This document shows positions 19,837 to 23,265 of a DNA stretch of 23,265 nucleotides, in pieces. The stretch is taken from IMG/VR virus record IMGVR_UViG_3300042467_002026, positions 1 through 23,265 of that record; one strand, given 5' to 3'. Below the pieces are notes generated by a model, which worked only from the letters and a program-made list of their open reading frames with translations, had not been told where the DNA came from and searched no databases. The translations under genes and the position numbers were made by a program. Each line of letters begins with the position of its first letter. Position 1 is the stretch's first letter. Origin of the DNA: a virus.

Positions 19837-22611
19837 ATGAAACTCCTTGGAAGTATAGCTGAATTAGTTAACCTAATATTCCGGACACCGGGTAATGATA
19901 CCGTTACCATTACCCCAGCTGAGCAGACAATCTCCGCCGTTACCATCACAATTCCTGATGCAATACTGGCCACCGAGACAGTGGTATTGGAAGACACGGC
20001 CCAGACCCTTACTAACAAGACGATTGACGGTGATAATAATACAGTCCAGGACCTGCCTGTAACCGCAATAAAAACTGTACTGGCAGACGCTAATAAGGTA
20101 CTTCTTCGGGATGCTAGTGGAATTGTAACCAGTGCCCTAGCTGGCAATAGTAACCTGACAACAGGAATTGATGCAGCAAAACTCAGTTCAGGAGCAGTTA
20201 GTAATACTGAATTTGATTATCTGAATGGTGTAACTTCAGCTATTCAAACACAATTGGATGCCAAGGTAGATGAAAACGCTGCCATTACTGGTGCCACCAA
20301 TACAAAGATTACCTACGATGCCAAGGGTCTGGTAACAGCAGGGGCTGCCCTTGCGGCCAGTGACTTACCTACCGGGATTGATGCCACAAAGATTGCAGAC
20401 GGTAGTGTTACTAATACAGAATTTCAGTACATTAATACTGTTACAAGCGATGTTCAAACACAGCTGAACGGTAAAGCATCTAGCGGTAGCAATAGCGATA
20501 TTACTTCCCTTTCAGGACTGACTACAGCTCTCTCCATAGGACAGGGCGGCACAGGCCAGACAACTGCACAAACAGCAAGAAACGCACTCCTTCCAACACA
20601 GACCAGTAATAACAATCGTTTTCTTAGGACAGATGGTACGGACGTTAGCTGGGCTAGTACAGGCGGTGGAGTAGGTAAGAACTACCTTCAAGACCAGTAT
20701 GATGCTGACAGTGCTATCAGTGTTCAACAGTCTGTTGGTGACGTACTTGCATCTTCTACTCGCCTTAATCCTACCTTCTTTGGTAGCAGCAGTGCAGTAG
20801 CTAACCTTATATCAGTCTCAGCTGATACCTCACTTCGGCCAACTAATAACTATCTGATTGCCTTTGCTAGTAATGGTCAGTTCATTGAGACACCTCTCTT
20901 TTCTCTGGATGGTATCGACCTCGGAAAAGCAATGGCAGTCTCCTTTGCTGTCACTGGAGTCGGTGCAGCTGATGATGTACAGACCTACATAGCTCGCTAT
21001 AATTCCAGCAACGTCTTGCAGGAGAGGATTCCTATTGCCGGAATAGCCTCAGCCACCACTCCTAACAGTGCTCAGGTTCCAACTGGTACGACGACCTTTA
21101 GAGGCTTCTTCATACCTAGCAGCACGGCTGGGGATAAGTATGCCCTGCGCATCCTCAGGAACGCTAACAACACTAGCATGCGTATAGATGCCCTGGTAGT
21201 CGGTCCTAGCAGCATCATGACCGGGACAGCTATAACTGACCAATCCAGAAGTTACGTTCCAACAATTACTGGCGTTACTGCAAATCCTACGGTTGGCACA
21301 ACAACAACCAACATTGCGTACTACCGGCAAGTTGGTGATAAGATTGAACTAAATTACAATATCATTCAGACAGGGGCAGGAAGTGCTGGAACGGGAACTT
21401 ACCTGATTTCGCTACCTTCTGGACTGTCTATTGATACTAGTAAACTTCCTGCGAATTCTCCTGTCATCGGTTCAGCGACAATATTCAATGCAACAAATAG
21501 GGCAGTATTTGGCGTACAGGTTTACGATTCTACAAGATTGTTTCTTAGTGGAATTTACCAAGCCGGTGAAGGCGAGTGGGGCAGTACATTCTACCCAATT
21601 AGTAATGCGACACTTAATGTCAGAGTGGTTGCATCTGTTCCTGTCGTGGGCTGGTCAAGTAATGTCACCATGGCCGATAGAGCGGTTGAGGAGTATGCGA
21701 GTAATGACGGAAGTGGCGGTGTAGCTACTGGTACGGCTTATGATACAGGCATGGTTACCGGGTCATCAGGAGCCTTAATTCCTAACGTAACAAAAAACAG
21801 TGCTTTGAATGATAGTACCACTCGTTACAAAATAAGATTTACAACTCCAATTCTTTCAACAGATTCTCTAGTTTTGGAATTATCTACCGACAGAATAAAT
21901 TGGACTCCGTTAACGACACAAAACGGAGCAACTTTTTATAATGCCGCTGGGACAAGAATTTCTTCAGTATGTGCATTCAATTATCAGAATGCTAAAACTT
22001 ATGGCATTGGCGTTAATAATACACCAATTAACACAACCGATATTTATGTCATTTTTGGTAACACAGGACCATTCAATGACACGACATATGGTGGAGCAAC
22101 GACAGCTGCGTGGCCAACAACTCAATACTGGCGCGTCCGCAAAGTCTCCGGCGGCGCAGCGGTTGGGTTTCCGATTGCTCCTGCAAATATTACGCTGATT
22201 GATTCCGCTGATAATTACGCTGGAAATACTAAACTTGGGTTGATGCAATATCTTGGCGACGGGACAACATACAACGGTGGAATTGCTCCAACACTTTCAG
22301 GAACAGGTTTAGCTACTACAAGAGCGGTTTTTGTCCCATACCAAATGTCTAACGGCACTTGGAGACTAAAATTTAATTTCAGAGTAACTGCAACATCAAC
22401 AACTGGTCTTACAATCACAGTTAATGGTGTAATATTCAAAAATGTGGCGAACTTTTTTCAAGCTGTTACAAATTATCCCGGTGGAAACTACGGTAGAGGG
22501 TTAGCGACTCCTAATACCGGACAAATAACATTAAGCAGCGACTTGAGTACGACCGCTTATTCCGCTACGGGTGATGTTGAATTAGAGTCAAAACCAACTT
22601 GGGCTTACTAA
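19837..22611 (+). CDS. Very large tail-fibre / receptor-binding protein (924 aa)
   Basis: Starts 2 nt after the previous stop. Residues 1 to 100 form an attachment region. About 110 to 220 holds two repeats of one unit (GIDAAKLSSGAVSNTEFDYL and GIDATKIADGSVTNTEFQYI). IGQGGTGQTTAQTARNALL (about 234) is the well-known fibre shaft motif. About 282 to 475 looks like a jelly-roll carbohydrate-binding domain, and about 480 to 600 contains YYRQVGDKIELNYNI and YLISLPSGLSIDTSK, typical of fibre knobs. The final 300 residues are unique, and the DNA from about 21770 onward uses AT-rich codons (TTA/TTG, AAA), unlike the rest. I infer a modular receptor-binding protein whose tip was recently exchanged. 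Confidence 0.75.
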   Translation: MKLLGSIAELVNLIFRTPGNDTVTITPAEQTISAVTITIPDAILATETVVLEDTAQTLTNKTIDGDNNTVQDLPVTAIKTVLADANKVLLRDASGIVTSALAGNSNLTTGIDAAKLSSGAVSNTEFDYLNGVTSAIQTQLDAKVDENAAITGATNTKITYDAKGLVTAGAALAASDLPTGIDATKIADGSVTNTEFQYINTVTSDVQTQLNGKASSGSNSDITSLSGLTTALSIGQGGTGQTTAQTARNALLPTQTSNNNRFLRTDGTDVSWASTGGGVGKNYLQDQYDADSAISVQQSVGDVLASSTRLNPTFFGSSSAVANLISVSADTSLRPTNNYLIAFASNGQFIETPLFSLDGIDLGKAMAVSFAVTGVGAADDVQTYIARYNSSNVLQERIPIAGIASATTPNSAQVPTGTTTFRGFFIPSSTAGDKYALRILRNANNTSMRIDALVVGPSSIMTGTAITDQSRSYVPTITGVTANPTVGTTTTNIAYYRQVGDKIELNYNIIQTGAGSAGTGTYLISLPSGLSIDTSKLPANSPVIGSATIFNATNRAVFGVQVYDSTRLFLSGIYQAGEGEWGSTFYPISNATLNVRVVASVPVVGWSSNVTMADRAVEEYASNDGSGGVATGTAYDTGMVTGSSGALIPNVTKNSALNDSTTRYKIRFTTPILSTDSLVLELSTDRINWTPLTTQNGATFYNAAGTRISSVCAFNYQNAKTYGIGVNNTPINTTDIYVIFGNTGPFNDTTYGGATTAAWPTTQYWRVRKVSGGAAVGFPIAPANITLIDSADNYAGNTKLGLMQYLGDGTTYNGGIAPTLSGTGLATTRAVFVPYQMSNGTWRLKFNFRVTATSTTGLTITVNGVIFKNVANFFQAVTNYPGGNYGRGLATPNTGQITLSSDLSTTAYSATGDVELESKPTWAY

Positions 22612-22623
22612 TTATTAACTATT

Positions 22624-23265
22624 ATGCTATCTACTATTAGATACATCCTTACAGGGGGCGGCCTTACCAGTAGGCCAAATCGCCCCGATTACCTGGACTC
22701 CCATCAGGTAGTAGACAAGTACCTCCTATACCGGGCGCATTGTACCGGTGTGATGCCGGGCTGCGACGGACTCCTGTTCACGGCCATTGGTCAATCAGCC
22801 GGTGCCTGTGGCGATGCCCAGCTGTCCTCCTTCGAGGGGGAGCCAGGGCAATGGTTCCGTTCTCCTGACCACGACTGCCACCCCCTACACTCGGCCTCAG
22901 ATATCAGCAAGGACATGATGATGGGCCTCGCTCTCTGGTGCAACGTCTACAGGGCGGAGAAGGTGGCGGCCAGGACACTCCGCCGGGCACTCCTCCGGGC
23001 AGGCAACATGGGCCGCCCCTGGTACCTAATCTCTAGGACCCTAATGTCTCCTAATCTCATGTACTACTTCTTTTTATGTAGCAAAAAGTCACGCAGACCG
23101 GGACTTTTCGGCAGACTGCTCCTAGCCACCAGCCACCTAATCCCACAGTCAGGCTTTCAGGCCCACCTCCAGGCCCTATCAATCCTTCTACTCATGAGAA
23201 TAGAGGGGGGTATCAATCCCATCTCCATGAAAACACTGGAGAAACTGGCAGCTGCCAGCCCTCGG
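22624..23265 (+). CDS. Unknown protein, cut by the right edge (at least 214 aa)
   Basis: An open frame of 214 codons from ATG 22624 runs off the window. There is no clear ribosome site, but the gap to the fibre stop is only 12 bp. The visible part has a Cys- and Gly-rich N-terminal region (CTGVMPGCDGLLFTAIGQ, GEPGQWFRSPDHDCHP), then DISKDMMMGLALWCNVYR, and a helical, basic region with several short hydrophobic helices (YLISRTLMSPNLMYYFFLC, ALSILLLMRIEGG). The P-G-x-W-x-R followed by S-x-D-M-x-x-G layout recalls uncharacterised proteins next to fibre genes in other phages, but I cannot name a function. GC and codon use return to the phage norm. Confidence 0.65.
   Translation, partial: MLSTIRYILTGGGLTSRPNRPDYLDSHQVVDKYLLYRAHCTGVMPGCDGLLFTAIGQSAGACGDAQLSSFEGEPGQWFRSPDHDCHPLHSASDISKDMMMGLALWCNVYRAEKVAARTLRRALLRAGNMGRPWYLISRTLMSPNLMYYFFLCSKKSRRPGLFGRLLLATSHLIPQSGFQAHLQALSILLLMRIEGGINPISMKTLEKLAAASPR

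Overview
The window is part of a tailed double-stranded DNA phage genome, either a free phage contig or an uncultured virus. This rests on one run of head and packaging genes: large terminase with Walker motifs, portal, a scaffold-like protein and a capsid-like protein, together with several long fibre proteins. Genes are tightly packed, with ATGA, TAATG or TGATG junctions and strong AGGAGG-type ribosome binding sites, so the host is a bacterium. No integrase, tRNA, CRISPR array or insertion sequence was found. The portal length (about 670 residues, P22-like) and the lack of a tape-measure, sheath or tube gene suggest a short-tailed (podovirus-like) virion. The tail genes could still lie outside the window.

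Layout: (1) 1-3310, minus strand: a leftward cluster of small, probably early genes. Most are unknown. Two are recognisable: a DUF932 protein (1399-2148) and a 189-residue protein resembling the HhH-GPD DNA glycosylase superfamily (2257-2826). Several are small membrane proteins, including a 24-codon one (3236-3310) and a 68-residue one that overlaps its neighbour by 116 bp. (2) 3311-4040: a long divergent control region with iterated AGTCC elements, a series of small hairpins, two possible micro-ORFs and a good sigma70-type promoter pointing right. (3) 4041-10304, plus strand: a winged-helix-like protein, a possible small terminase, then a fibre/appendage cassette. This holds two beta-rich proteins, a 771-residue coiled-coil fibre with 11-residue repeats, and a beta-propeller plus Ig-like protein. 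Two GAAA-loop terminators flank the last gene. (4) 10355-17275: a perfect extended -10 promoter, a small structural protein, large terminase, two small proteins and portal, then a second promoter inside the portal stop codon that drives scaffold and major capsid. (5) 17276-23265: a U-less hairpin after the capsid gene, a 65-residue protein, two very long tail-fibre genes (759 and 924 residues) and a gene of unknown function cut by the right edge.

As a working model, the left arm takes over the host, the central control region separates early from late transcription, and the right arm builds and packages the head and supplies an unusually large set of fibres. Arginine and leucine codon choice in the coiled-coil fibre and capsid genes differs from neighbours, as expected for the most abundant proteins. 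The 3' end of the last fibre gene shifts to AT-rich codons, which suggests a recently swapped receptor-binding module.
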